The notes beneath the pieces are model-generated. The model was given only the letters and a program-made list of their open reading frames with translations, searched no databases and had not been told where the DNA came from. Below are positions 18,217 through 25,630 of a DNA stretch of 31,185 nt, piece after piece. Location of the stretch: positions 1 through 31,185 of the forward strand of contig DASWHR010000098.1 of NCBI GenBank assembly GCA_036398095.1. The letters are read 5' to 3'. The translations under genes were made by a program, and so were the position numbers. Source of the DNA: DASWHR01 sp036398095. GTDB lineage: Bacteria > Actinomycetota > AC-67. Numbering within the stretch: position 1 is the stretch's first letter; the number at the start of each line of letters is the position of its first letter.

Positions 18217-18425
18217 CGGCGAAAACCGAACAAAGCGGGCTCCGGTCCGGCGCCGGGTTCCCTGGGGGCGGGAATGCCGGTACCATTCCGGAACGTTGTT
18301 CGCCTGCCCGGCGGGCTCCAGCCGGGAACGAGACAAGCCGAAATGATTCTGGGACCGGCTGCGGCCGCCCCGACAGGGGAAGGCCCCGCGAGGGTCCCGT
18401 GGCGTTGAGGAGAAGCGAGGAAGAG
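18217..18425 (+). ncRNA. Structured leader upstream of rpmE, candidate ribosomal-protein L31 leader
   Basis: This 209-base gap contains several stable inverted repeats read on the + strand. CCGGCGCCGG is self-complementary (18247-18256). GGAATG (18271-18276) pairs with CATTCC (18284-18289) over a 7-base loop. CCCGGC (18307-18312) pairs with GCCGGG (18321-18326). An outer GGGACC (18351-18356) pairs with GGTCCC (18393-18398) and encloses GGGG-AAGG-CCCC (18376-18387). The last structure ends about ten bases before the purine-rich ribosome-binding region of rpmE. L31 leader RNAs are known in actinobacteria; whether this matches that consensus cannot be settled by eye. None of the hairpins has a T tract, so they are not simple terminators for rho. 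Confidence 0.45.
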
Positions 18426-18707
18426 ATGAAGGCAGGCATCCACCCCGAGTACGTCGACTGTCACGTCCGGTGTTCGTGCGGAAACGATTTCATGACCCGG
18501 GCGACCAAGGCCGAGCTCCACGTCGAGCTGTGCTCGCAGTGCCATCCGTTCTACACGGGCAAGCAGAAGCTGGTGGACGTCGGCGGACGCGTCGAGAAGT
18601 TCCAGCGCCGCTACGGCAACAAGGTCGTGAGCAAGAAGGCCGCCCGCGCGAACGAGGACGCGGCGGACGCTCCCGCCGAGACGCCCGCCGAGACACCGGT
18701 CGAATAA
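18426..18707 (+). CDS. rpmE: 50S ribosomal protein L31, zinc-binding type
   Basis: The 93-residue protein starts 'MKAGIHPEYVDCHVRCSCGN', the L31 signature. C16, C18, C36 and C39 are the four zinc ligands of the zinc-containing form; C12 is an additional cysteine. 'CHPFYTGKQKLVDVGGRVEKFQRRYG' (in part) is the conserved central block. The tail beyond about residue 70 is Ala/Glu-rich and longer than in most L31 proteins (usually about 70-80 residues). ATG 18426 is preceded by a purine-rich stretch with GAGGA. rho-rpmE-prfA is the conserved order. A structured 209-base leader precedes the gene and may give autoregulation. Confidence 0.95.
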   Translation: MKAGIHPEYVDCHVRCSCGNDFMTRATKAELHVELCSQCHPFYTGKQKLVDVGGRVEKFQRRYGNKVVSKKAARANEDAADAPAETPAETPVE

Positions 18708-18709
18708 GC

Positions 18710-19711
18710 GTGGGCGCCAAGCGAGAGTACTTCTACGGGGGCCAGGCCGTCCTCGAAGGCGTGATGATGCGCGGTCCGAAGTCGTGGGCGATCGCGGTTC
18801 GGCGTCCTTCGCAAGAGATCTACGTCGAGCACAACCCGCTCAAGGGCCTGGCCGCCAAGCGCGAGATCTGGAAGAAGCCGCTGTTCCGCGGCGTCGCGGC
18901 GCTGGGCGAGGCGATGACGATCGGCGTGCGGGCGCTGTCGATCAGCGCGAATCAGTCCCTGGACGAGGACGAGCAGCTCACCCCGCGACAGATGGCGTTC
19001 TCCCTGGCGCTCGCGTTCGTGTTCTTCATCGGCGTGTTCATCGTGCTGCCCACGATCGGCGTGGGTTTCCTTCGCAAGCGAACCCATAACTCGCTCGTGT
19101 CCAACCTGATCGAGGGCGGCGTGCGGCTGGGGATCTTCGTCGGCTATCTCACGGCGATCTCGTTCATCAAAGACATCCGGCGCGTGTTCATGTATCACGG
19201 CGCCGAGCACAAGACGATCGCCGCGCACGAGGCCGGCGAACAGCAACTGACCCCGGAGGCCGTGGACAAGTATTCGACGCTTCACGTCCGCTGCGGAACG
19301 AACTTCCTGATCATGGTGATGATGCTGACGATCATCATCTACTCGTTCCTGGGCTATCCGGTCTGGTACTGGCGCGTCCTTCAGCGTGTGAGCTTGATCC
19401 CGGTGATCGCCGGAATCTCCTACGAGGGGCTTCGGCTGGGTGCGAACCATCTCGACAACTTCTTCGTGCGCGCGCTGATGAAGCCCGGTATCTGGCTCCA
19501 GATGATCACCACCAAGCCGCCGACGCCGGATCAGATCGAAGTCGCGATCCGGTCGTTCGAGGCCGTGCTGCCCCGCGAAGAGGCCGAACGTTTGGTTCCG
19601 TCGCTGCCTTCGGCGATCTTCGACGGCGGCTCCAGCATCCAACCCGGATGGGTCCCCGAGGATCGCGCCGAGCCGCAACCGGAGCCGGGACCCGTCGAAG
19701 ATCGGTCGTAG
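18710..19711 (+). CDS. DUF1385 (YqhQ-like) integral membrane protein
   Basis: This 333-residue membrane protein belongs to the DUF1385 family. The N-terminus 'YFYGGQAVLEGVMMRGP' and the internal 'FMYHGAEHKTIAAHEAGE' are diagnostic. About four to five hydrophobic segments are seen: near 105-125, 145-160, 205-225 and 230-250. 'HGAEHK' has a metal-site look, but no activity is established. The gene sits between rpmE and prfA, a place where I know this family in Clostridia and some actinobacteria, hence a possible but unproven link with translation or envelope. GTG 18710 follows the rpmE stop by two bases. The C-terminal 40 residues are Pro/Glu-rich and hydrophilic. Confidence 0.9.
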   Translation: MGAKREYFYGGQAVLEGVMMRGPKSWAIAVRRPSQEIYVEHNPLKGLAAKREIWKKPLFRGVAALGEAMTIGVRALSISANQSLDEDEQLTPRQMAFSLALAFVFFIGVFIVLPTIGVGFLRKRTHNSLVSNLIEGGVRLGIFVGYLTAISFIKDIRRVFMYHGAEHKTIAAHEAGEQQLTPEAVDKYSTLHVRCGTNFLIMVMMLTIIIYSFLGYPVWYWRVLQRVSLIPVIAGISYEGLRLGANHLDNFFVRALMKPGIWLQMITTKPPTPDQIEVAIRSFEAVLPREEAERLVPSLPSAIFDGGSSIQPGWVPEDRAEPQPEPGPVEDRS

Positions 19712-19750
19712 CCCGCCGGTCGTCGCGGACTCGCGATCGGCTCGCGTTGG

Positions 19751-19756
19751 TAGACT
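19751..19756 (+). promoter_or_regulatory. -10 element TAGACT of prfA, probably leaderless transcript
   Basis: TAGACT ends nine bases before the prfA ATG (19766). No ribosome-binding site lies between, so the mRNA probably starts at or within a few bases of the start codon. The same hexamer precedes the phosphatase-RpiB gene at a similar distance. Confidence 0.55.
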
Positions 19757-19765
19757 CTCGGCCTC

Positions 19766-20830
19766 ATGCTCGACAAACTCGCCGCCATCGAAGCGCGCTA
19801 CCAAGAGATCGAGCGACAGCTTGCCGAGCCGACGGTTGCCTCCGACCCGGACAAGCTTCGAACGCTCGGCAAGGAGCATTCCGAGCTGGAGCCGATCGTT
19901 GCGGCCTGCCGCGAGTATCGCGGCGCGCTCGATGACCTCGCGGCCGCCCGCGAGATGCTCCGGGACTCGTCGTCGGATGCCTACCTGCGCGCCGAGGTCG
20001 ATCAGCTCGGGGAGCGCATCGAAAAGCTCGAGCAGCAACTCAAGGATTTGCTGGTCCCGAAGGACCCCAACGACGCGCGCGACGTCATCGTCGAGATCCG
20101 CGCCGCCGCCGGCGGTGACGAAGCCGGCCTGTTTGCGCGCGACCTGTTCGAGATGTACTCGCGCTACGCGGAAGGCCGTCGCTGGAAGATCGAGACGCTC
20201 ACCGGCAGCGAATCAGACCGCGGCGGCTTCAAAGAAGTCTCTTTCGCGGTCAAAGGCAAAGGGGCTTGGTCGCGTCTCAAGCACGAGTCGGGCGTGCACC
20301 GCGTTCAGCGGGTGCCGGCAACCGAGTCGCAGGGCCGTATCCACACCTCGACGGCGACGGTCGCGGTGCTGCCCGAAGCCGAAGATGTCGACATCGAGAT
20401 CAATCCGAGCGATCTCAAGATCGACGTGTACCGGTCCAGCGGCCCCGGCGGGCAAAGCGTGAACACGACGGATTCGGCGGTGCGGATCACGCACCTTCCG
20501 TCCGGTGAGGTCGTCGCGTGCCAGGAGGAGCGTTCGCAGCTTCAGAACAAGGAGCGCGCGATGCGGCTGCTGCGCGCACGGTTGCTGGCACGGGCGATCG
20601 AAGACGCGCGGGCCGAGTACGACGCGAACCGTCGCGCGCAGGTCGGGACCGGCGACCGCAGCGAAAAGATCCGCACCTACAACTTCCCTCAGAATCGCGT
20701 CACCGATCACCGCATCGGATTGTCGCTGCAAAAGCTTCCTCAGGTTATGGCGGGCGACATCGACGATCTGGTCGATGCGCTCATCGCCAAGGACCGGGCC
20801 GACCGTCTCGAGGCCAATGGAAACGACTGA
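19766..20830 (+). CDS. prfA: Peptide chain release factor 1
   Basis: RF1 (354 residues) reads UAA and UAG stop codons and triggers peptide release. The tripeptide anticodon P184-A185-T186 ('QRVPATESQG') identifies RF1 rather than RF2, and the catalytic G228-G229-Q230 lies in 'SSGPGGQSVNTT'. The glutamine is the target of the methyltransferase encoded by the next gene, prmC, which overlaps the prfA end by 14 bases. The stop codons used by the genes in the window include TAG, TAA and TGA. No ribosome-binding site precedes the ATG, but a TAGACT box lies nine bases upstream. Confidence 0.98.
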   Translation: MLDKLAAIEARYQEIERQLAEPTVASDPDKLRTLGKEHSELEPIVAACREYRGALDDLAAAREMLRDSSSDAYLRAEVDQLGERIEKLEQQLKDLLVPKDPNDARDVIVEIRAAAGGDEAGLFARDLFEMYSRYAEGRRWKIETLTGSESDRGGFKEVSFAVKGKGAWSRLKHESGVHRVQRVPATESQGRIHTSTATVAVLPEAEDVDIEINPSDLKIDVYRSSGPGGQSVNTTDSAVRITHLPSGEVVACQEERSQLQNKERAMRLLRARLLARAIEDARAEYDANRRAQVGTGDRSEKIRTYNFPQNRVTDHRIGLSLQKLPQVMAGDIDDLVDALIAKDRADRLEANGND

Positions 20831-21701
20831 CCGCGGCGCGCCCACGGTCGCCGAGCTGCTTGCTCGCGCCGAGTCCGCGCTGGACGAAGCCGGAGTCGAC
20901 ACGCCCAAAGGCGATGCGCAGTGGATCGCCGCGCACGTCCTCGGCGTGAACCGGACGTCGCTCCTTGCCCACCCGGAGCGAGTCGTCGAGCTGGAGACGG
21001 CCGAGCATCTGGAGGCGCTCGTCGCGCGTCGCGCCGAGCGAGAACCGCTCGGCTACGTGCTGGGGACGGTCAGCTTCCGCGGGCTGGTGATGGAGGTCGG
21101 CCCCGGCGTATTCGTGCCGCGGCCCGAGACGGAGGTGACCGCCGCGCGCGCGATCGTTCGCGCTCGCGAACGAGGTCCGCGTCCGTGCGTGGTCGACGTC
21201 TGCGCCGGATCGACCGCAATCGCACTCGCCGTCGCGGCCGAAGTCCCGAACGCGCGCGTGTTCGCCACCGAGGCGTCCGCCGCGGCGCGCGGCTGGGCAT
21301 TGCGCAACCTCGCGCGCACCGGCCTGCGCGTCACGTTGCTTCCCGGCGACTTGTTCGATCCGCTGCATCCCGCGCTCGGCGGCGCGGTCGATGTGATCGT
21401 GTCCAACCCGCCGTACGTGCCGCAGGGCGAGTGGGAGCGTCTTCCGGAAGAGGTCCGGGCCTACGAGCCCCGCGATGCGCTGGTCGGCGGCGCCGACGGC
21501 TTGGACGTCGTGATGCGCATCATTGCCGACGCGCCGCGATGGCTTACCCACGGCGGCTGGCTGGTGCTGGAACTCGGTGAGGATCAGGCGGAGCGCGTTG
21601 CGAAGCTGCTCGGCACGGTGGGCTACGACTCGGTCGAGATCGGCCCCGACCTGGCCGGCCGCGAGCGCGTCGTCGAAGGGCGCTGGGTCGGCAGTCCGTG
21701 A
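20817..21701 (+). CDS. prmC: Release factor glutamine methyltransferase
   Basis: PrmC (294 residues) uses S-adenosylmethionine to methylate the GGQ glutamine of RF1 and RF2. A helical N-terminal domain (about 1-85) precedes the Rossmann methyltransferase. 'VFVPRPETE' and the substrate-binding motif 'SNPPYVP' are diagnostic. The SAM-binding motif I reads 'VVDVCAGSTAIALAVA', with Thr where a Gly is more usual, a mild oddity. ATG 20817 is chosen because it begins just before the conserved domain and overlaps prfA by 14 bases. The stop overlaps the GTG of tsaC. prfA-prmC-tsaC is a very common bacterial order. Confidence 0.95.
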   Translation: METTDRGAPTVAELLARAESALDEAGVDTPKGDAQWIAAHVLGVNRTSLLAHPERVVELETAEHLEALVARRAEREPLGYVLGTVSFRGLVMEVGPGVFVPRPETEVTAARAIVRARERGPRPCVVDVCAGSTAIALAVAAEVPNARVFATEASAAARGWALRNLARTGLRVTLLPGDLFDPLHPALGGAVDVIVSNPPYVPQGEWERLPEEVRAYEPRDALVGGADGLDVVMRIIADAPRWLTHGGWLVLELGEDQAERVAKLLGTVGYDSVEIGPDLAGRERVVEGRWVGSP

Positions 21702-22342
21702 GCGAACTGATCTCCCTGCTGGACGAGCGCGAACGCGCGATTGGGCGCGCCGCCGAAGTGCTGCGCATGGGTGAGCTGGTCGTCGCCCCGACCGACACGA
21801 TCTACGGATTGTTTGCCGACGCGTTCAAGCCGTGGGCGACGGCCCGCGTGTTCGAGATCAAGCAGCGGCCGCGATCGCTGCCCCTTCCGATTCTTGTGTC
21901 GCGTCCCAAACAGGCTTGGGCGCTGTCGGGCGCGGTGCCCGACGCGGCGTTGAAGCTGGCGGCTGCGTTCTGGCCGGGAGCGCTCACGCTGATTCTGCCC
22001 GAGAACCCCGAGCTCGATTGGGATCTGGGAGACCGAACCGGGACGATCGCGCTGCGCATGCCCTCGCGCGAGGATCTGCTCGAGATCATCGCGCGCGTCG
22101 GGCCGGTCGCCGGCACCAGCGCGAACCCCAGTGGCCGGCCAACGGCTCCCGATGCGGCAGGGGTGCGCGAGGCACTCGGCGATGCGGTTGCGCTGTACCT
22201 AGACGGCGGCATGAGTCCCGGCGATGCCGGATCGACGATCGTTGATCTGAGCGGCGAGGAGCTGCGGATTCTGCGCGAAGGGCCGATCACGGCAGAGCAG
22301 GTTCGCGATGCCGCGGGCGGATGGAAGGCCGCGGAAGGTTAG
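21698..22342 (+). CDS. tsaC: L-threonylcarbamoyladenylate synthase (TsaC/YwlC type)
   Basis: The 214-residue YrdC-domain protein makes threonylcarbamoyl-AMP from threonine, bicarbonate and ATP, the first step of t6A37 tRNA modification. Markers are 'VVAPTDTIYGLFADA', the lysine/arginine pair in 'IKQRPRSLPLPIL', and 'TSANPSGRPTA'. It lacks the extra C-terminal Sua5 domain, so it is the short form. GTG 21698 overlaps the prmC stop (GTGA). It uses threonine, the product of the hom-thrC-thrB genes in the same window, although no regulatory tie is visible. The gene ends in a TAG that overlaps the TAA stop of the convergent protease gene by four bases (22339-22342). Confidence 0.95.
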   Translation: MSELISLLDERERAIGRAAEVLRMGELVVAPTDTIYGLFADAFKPWATARVFEIKQRPRSLPLPILVSRPKQAWALSGAVPDAALKLAAAFWPGALTLILPENPELDWDLGDRTGTIALRMPSREDLLEIIARVGPVAGTSANPSGRPTAPDAAGVREALGDAVALYLDGGMSPGDAGSTIVDLSGEELRILREGPITAEQVRDAAGGWKAAEG

Positions 22343-24519
22343 CCCGCGCGGCCGGTGGGCGTGGCCGTCGGGGTGGGGAGCGAGGAGGGTGCCCCCGAGG
22401 GTGCCCCTGAGGGGGCCCCTGACGGTGCCCCTGACGGTGATGGGGTGGCGGTGGGCAGCGCGGTCGGCACCCCGGGGATGCCGCCGGGTCCGCTCGACGC
22501 GTTCGGCGACGGCAGCGATCGCGTTGTGGGTAGCACCAGGCAGGGCGACTCGGCCCAGACCTCGTGCGCGGCCATGTCGCGGACCGTCACGATCAATCGG
22601 TACGCGCCCGGGGCGAGCGGTCCGCCGTGAGCGGCTTCGATCTCGCCCCACAGCGGCCGTCCGTAGGTCCCGGTCGGGATCGACGGATACGTGAGCGTCA
22701 CGGCCGGCGTAAACGCCGGATCGAGCAGCACGACCTTGACGATCATGTGCGGCGACCACGTGTCCGACACCGTGAAATGAACCGATGCCGCCGGGTCGTC
22801 GGGGTACACGGCCGCTTGCGGGTGGCAGGTCACTCCGGAAACCACCGGCGCGGTGCGATCCACGATGAGCACGCTCGATGCAGCCGGACCCCACCGGCCG
22901 GTCGCATCCTTCGCGCGAACGTGAACTTCGTGCGGCCCTTCGGAAAGCTTCGACGTGTCGATGCGCGCGATCAATCGCTCGCCTGCCGAACCCCACCGGC
23001 GATCGGTCGGACGCATTGCGATCCCCTTGCCGCGCTGCATTCCGTCGACGGTGAGTTCGGCCTGGGTCACGCCGCGATAGCTCTTGGCTACGGCCAGCAC
23101 GTCCAGGAAGCCGTTCTCGCCGGCAACCGGTACCGACAGCCACGATGCTCCGGCGCCCCCACCCGGCCAGAGCGCGCGTTCGGCATTCACGCGGCCGGCG
23201 CCGGTGTCGTCGTCGCGTCCGGGCTTGCCCAAGTCGTCGGCGCCTTGCGCGATGCGTCGCGCGATGTCGGCCGGCTTCATGCCGCGATACTTGTCGGCGA
23301 CCAGGCCGGCGACGCCCGACACGACGGCCGCCGCGAACGATGTCCCACACGTCTCTCGTCGCGTCGTGTGATCGCGGCTGTCGCGATGGTTCTGCGGATC
23401 CAGTCCCCACATCAGCACCCCGGGCGCGACGACCGAGATGTGCCGGCCCTTCTTCGAGCAGAAGGCCCGCTCGTCGTAGTAGTCGGATGCGCCGACGGCG
23501 ATCACGCCGGCGTTCTCGGCGGCGAATCCGGCGGGATACTCGGCGTCGTCCCCGCTGCGATCGTTGCCGGCCGCGGCCACGACGACCGCGCCCTTGGCCA
23601 CGGCGCGATTGACCGCAGCGCGAAGCACGCCGACTTCGTTGCTCTTCTGGTTCTGGATCGCCAGCGAGATGTTGATGACCTTGGCCCCGCGGTCCACGGC
23701 CATGCTGATGCCTTTGGCGATCGCGAAGGCGTTCGTGACGCCGTCGCCGCGCGCGACCACGACCGGCATGATCTGCGCCGAATAGGCAATGCCGGCGATG
23801 TCGACCTCGTTGTCGGTCGAGGCGCCGATGATGCCTGCGACGTGCGTTCCGTGCCAGTCCAGCGGACCTCGGAGCGAGCCGGTCGGTTGCAGCCTGATCG
23901 CGTCGCTCAGCGCGAGCTGCCCGCCGTTGGCAGCCGATGCCGTGACGCCGCCGGCGTTCTTCCAGTCGTTGTGGTCCACGTCGATCCAGGTGTCCACGAC
24001 CGCGATCTTGATCGCTTCGCGAGCGCGGAACGACTCGACTTTCGATCGAGCCGAGTAATAGGTCTTGGGATGCACCGTCCACGCGTAGGGCGCGTTGATC
24101 CGGTTCAGGTGCCATTGCCGGTCGCCGAACGTCGGCCCGATGCCCTTCACGAGCGGATCGTTCGCGCGGCTCGGCGGCGGTGCCGCTTGCACCCGGCCGG
24201 CGAGGTTCGGCTCGGCGATGCGCACGCCGGGGACGTTCCGGTACAGCGCGGCGGCGGCTCGCACATCCCCCGGCACCCGCACGAGCAGCGTGTCGAGCGC
24301 TTCGATCCGGTCGGAGACGATCGCTCCCGCCTTCCGCAGGGTCCCGGCCGCGGCGCGCAGCGCACCGGCCGACTCGAATTGCACCATGACTTCGCCCGGC
24401 ACGAACGCTTCGGTGACGGCGGGCGCGGCCGGCGATGCGATTCCGGGCAGCGCGGCGCCCAGCAGCGCGGCGATCGCCGCGAGCGCCGAACGGACGTGAG
24501 ACTTGCTCGTCATACGCAT
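22339..24519 (-). CDS. Secreted subtilisin-like serine protease (S8 family) with repeat-rich C-terminal tail
   Basis: The 726-residue preproprotein begins with a signal peptide (basic start, then 'ALAAIAALLGAALPG', cleavage probably after 'GIASPA'). Residues about 36-110 look like an inhibitor-type propeptide. The catalytic domain has D176 ('VVDTWIDVDH'), H223 ('WHGTHVAGI'), oxyanion N319 ('AAAGND') and S394 in 'CGTSFAAAVVSG'. The usual 'GTSMAxP' is altered, with Phe for Met and Ala for Pro. Residues about 480-690 are beta-rich, Ig-like modules. The tail is Pro/Ser/Thr/Ala-rich with four Gly-Ala-Pro-Ser repeats and no LPxTG sorting signal, so the protein is probably released or held by the tail. 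A TAGTGT box ends 11 bases before ATG 24519; there is no ribosome-binding site, and ATG 24513 is an alternative. Confidence 0.9.
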   Translation of the reverse strand: MRMTSKSHVRSALAAIAALLGAALPGIASPAAPAVTEAFVPGEVMVQFESAGALRAAAGTLRKAGAIVSDRIEALDTLLVRVPGDVRAAAALYRNVPGVRIAEPNLAGRVQAAPPPSRANDPLVKGIGPTFGDRQWHLNRINAPYAWTVHPKTYYSARSKVESFRAREAIKIAVVDTWIDVDHNDWKNAGGVTASAANGGQLALSDAIRLQPTGSLRGPLDWHGTHVAGIIGASTDNEVDIAGIAYSAQIMPVVVARGDGVTNAFAIAKGISMAVDRGAKVINISLAIQNQKSNEVGVLRAAVNRAVAKGAVVVAAAGNDRSGDDAEYPAGFAAENAGVIAVGASDYYDERAFCSKKGRHISVVAPGVLMWGLDPQNHRDSRDHTTRRETCGTSFAAAVVSGVAGLVADKYRGMKPADIARRIAQGADDLGKPGRDDDTGAGRVNAERALWPGGGAGASWLSVPVAGENGFLDVLAVAKSYRGVTQAELTVDGMQRGKGIAMRPTDRRWGSAGERLIARIDTSKLSEGPHEVHVRAKDATGRWGPAASSVLIVDRTAPVVSGVTCHPQAAVYPDDPAASVHFTVSDTWSPHMIVKVVLLDPAFTPAVTLTYPSIPTGTYGRPLWGEIEAAHGGPLAPGAYRLIVTVRDMAAHEVWAESPCLVLPTTRSLPSPNASSGPGGIPGVPTALPTATPSPSGAPSGAPSGAPSGAPSSLPTPTATPTGRAG
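22388..22435. repeat. 12-bp tandem repeat, four copies, in the protease tail
   Basis: Four adjacent 12-bp units run GGTGCCCCCGAG, GGTGCCCCTGAG, GGGGCCCCTGAC and GGTGCCCCTGAC. On the minus strand they encode the Gly-Ala-Pro-Ser repeats of the S8 protease tail. Because 12 is a multiple of three, slippage changes tail length without breaking the frame. Confidence 0.9.
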
Positions 24520-24700
24520 CTGTTGTGAGGACACTACGCAGCGGAGGGGCCCCGCCCCTGCCGGCATGGTCGGATCGGAGTGTTTTGCCCGCGTCGCATA
24601 GCGAACCGGACGGAAGAACCCGCCCAACCGAACACCATCATCGATGCGCCCGCCGGGCGGCCCGGAGGCCGTGCACGCCTCTGTTAGACTCGCGGCATCG
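24520..24700. promoter_or_regulatory. Divergent promoter region between protease and phosphatase-RpiB genes
   Basis: On the minus strand TAGTGT (24536-24531) is a -10 candidate for the protease gene. On the plus strand TAGACT (24685-24690) is a -10 candidate for the phosphatase-RpiB gene, ten bases before its ATG. GGGGCCCCGCCCC (24547-24559) and the small hairpin CGCCC-GCC-GGGCG (24647-24659) lie between. No clear -35 boxes or known operators are seen. Confidence 0.45.
24685..24690 (+). promoter_or_regulatory. -10 element TAGACT of the phosphatase-RpiB gene, probably leaderless transcript
   Basis: TAGACT ends ten bases before ATG 24701, and no ribosome-binding site precedes that ATG. It is identical to the prfA box and differs by one base from those before the debranching enzyme and the TPR-hydrolase. 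Confidence 0.55.
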
Positions 24701-25630
24701 ATGGTGGACGTCCTCTTCGTTTGCTACGGCAACATCTGCCGCTCGCCCATGGCCGAAGCGTTGCTCGACGCGCGTCTGAAGGATCTGCTCGGTTCCGGGC
24801 ACGACGTCGTGGTCGCGTCGGCCGGCGTCGGCGCGACCGACGGGACGGCGGCGACGAGCGCCGCCCGCGAAGCGATGGCCGATCGCGGCATCGACCTGTC
24901 GCGTCACCGCGCCCGGCGCCTCACGCCCGCGCTCGCACGGCGCGCGCGGCTCGTGTTCTGCATGGACGACGAGCAGGCGGCCGTCGCCGGTTCGATGGCG
25001 CCGGATGCGGACGTGCACGTCCTCGCCGGCGGCGTCGAAGATCCGATCGGGTGCGGCCGCTGGGTCTACGACGCGGTCGCGCACAAGATCGAGGTGGCCG
25101 TGGAGCAGATCGCGGCGGGGATTGCCGAAGCGCGCGGCGCGCCGCTGCCGCCGGCCATGGAAGGGGAGGATGCAATGCGCGTCGTGCTGGGAAGCGACCA
25201 CGCCGGGTACCGCTACAAGGAGCTGTTTCGAGACCACCTCATCAAAGCCGGCTACGACGTGATCGACCTTGGTGTGGATACCGACGCGGTCCCGGCCGAC
25301 TACACGCAGATCTCGGCGGCCGTCGCGCACACCGTCGCGCGCGGCGACGCAGATCGCGGTGTCATCGTCGCCGGATCGGGCAACGGCGAGGCGATCGTCG
25401 CGAACAAGATCGCCGGCATCCGCGCCGCCGTCTGCAACGACATGTACACCGCCGAGATGGCGCGGCGACACAACGACGCGAACGTGCTCTGCGTCGGCCA
25501 GCGCGCCTGCGGTGAGCCGGTCGCGCTCAAGGTGCTCGATATTTGGATGACGACTCCTTTCGACGGCGGACGCCACGCCGAGCGCATCGCGCGCATCGCG
25601 GAGATCGAAGCGGGAGAGCGCGGCGCGTGA
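24701..25630 (+). CDS. Fusion of low-molecular-weight protein phosphatase and ribose-5-phosphate isomerase B
   Basis: The 309-residue protein joins two enzymes in one frame. Residues 1 to about 150 are a low-molecular-weight phosphatase with the C8-x5-R14 loop 'CYGNICRSPMAEA' and general acid Asp in 'VEDPIGCG'. The loop has Ile12, as in phosphotyrosine phosphatases, not the Thr that gives YwlE its arginine-phosphate specificity. From residue 159 the protein is RpiB ('VVLGSDHAGYRYKE', 'VAGSGNGEAIVANKIAG'), which interconverts ribose and ribulose 5-phosphates. It has Ser where the Escherichia coli enzyme has its catalytic Cys, plus Glu in 'GNGE', as in mycobacterial RpiB. A strong ribosome-binding site (GGAGG, 25165-25169) sits five bases before the in-frame ATG 25175, so a separate 151-residue RpiB may also be made. 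The stop overlaps the wecA GTG. Confidence 0.92.
   Translation: MVDVLFVCYGNICRSPMAEALLDARLKDLLGSGHDVVVASAGVGATDGTAATSAAREAMADRGIDLSRHRARRLTPALARRARLVFCMDDEQAAVAGSMAPDADVHVLAGGVEDPIGCGRWVYDAVAHKIEVAVEQIAAGIAEARGAPLPPAMEGEDAMRVVLGSDHAGYRYKELFRDHLIKAGYDVIDLGVDTDAVPADYTQISAAVAHTVARGDADRGVIVAGSGNGEAIVANKIAGIRAAVCNDMYTAEMARRHNDANVLCVGQRACGEPVALKVLDIWMTTPFDGGRHAERIARIAEIEAGERGA
25165..25177 (+). promoter_or_regulatory. Internal ribosome-binding site and start codon for a stand-alone RpiB
   Basis: GGAGG (25165-25169) is followed five bases later by ATG (25175-25177), exactly at the N-terminus of the RpiB domain inside the fusion gene. This is one of the best ribosome-binding sites in the window, while the outer ATG has none. 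The product would be 151 residues, the normal RpiB length. Confidence 0.6.

Noticed and set aside
18271..18326. Intrinsic terminator of rho
   Set aside because: The hairpins lack a downstream T tract; a leader structure for rpmE fits better.
22564..24528. Plus-strand open frame of about 650 codons
   Set aside because: It is antisense to the S8 protease, whose catalytic motifs and signal peptide are clear. The plus-strand frame is a shadow rich in Arg, Asp and His.
24701..25174. Protein arginine phosphatase (YwlE)
   Set aside because: The phosphate-binding loop has Ile where YwlE has the specificity-giving Thr, so a tyrosine-type phosphatase is more likely.
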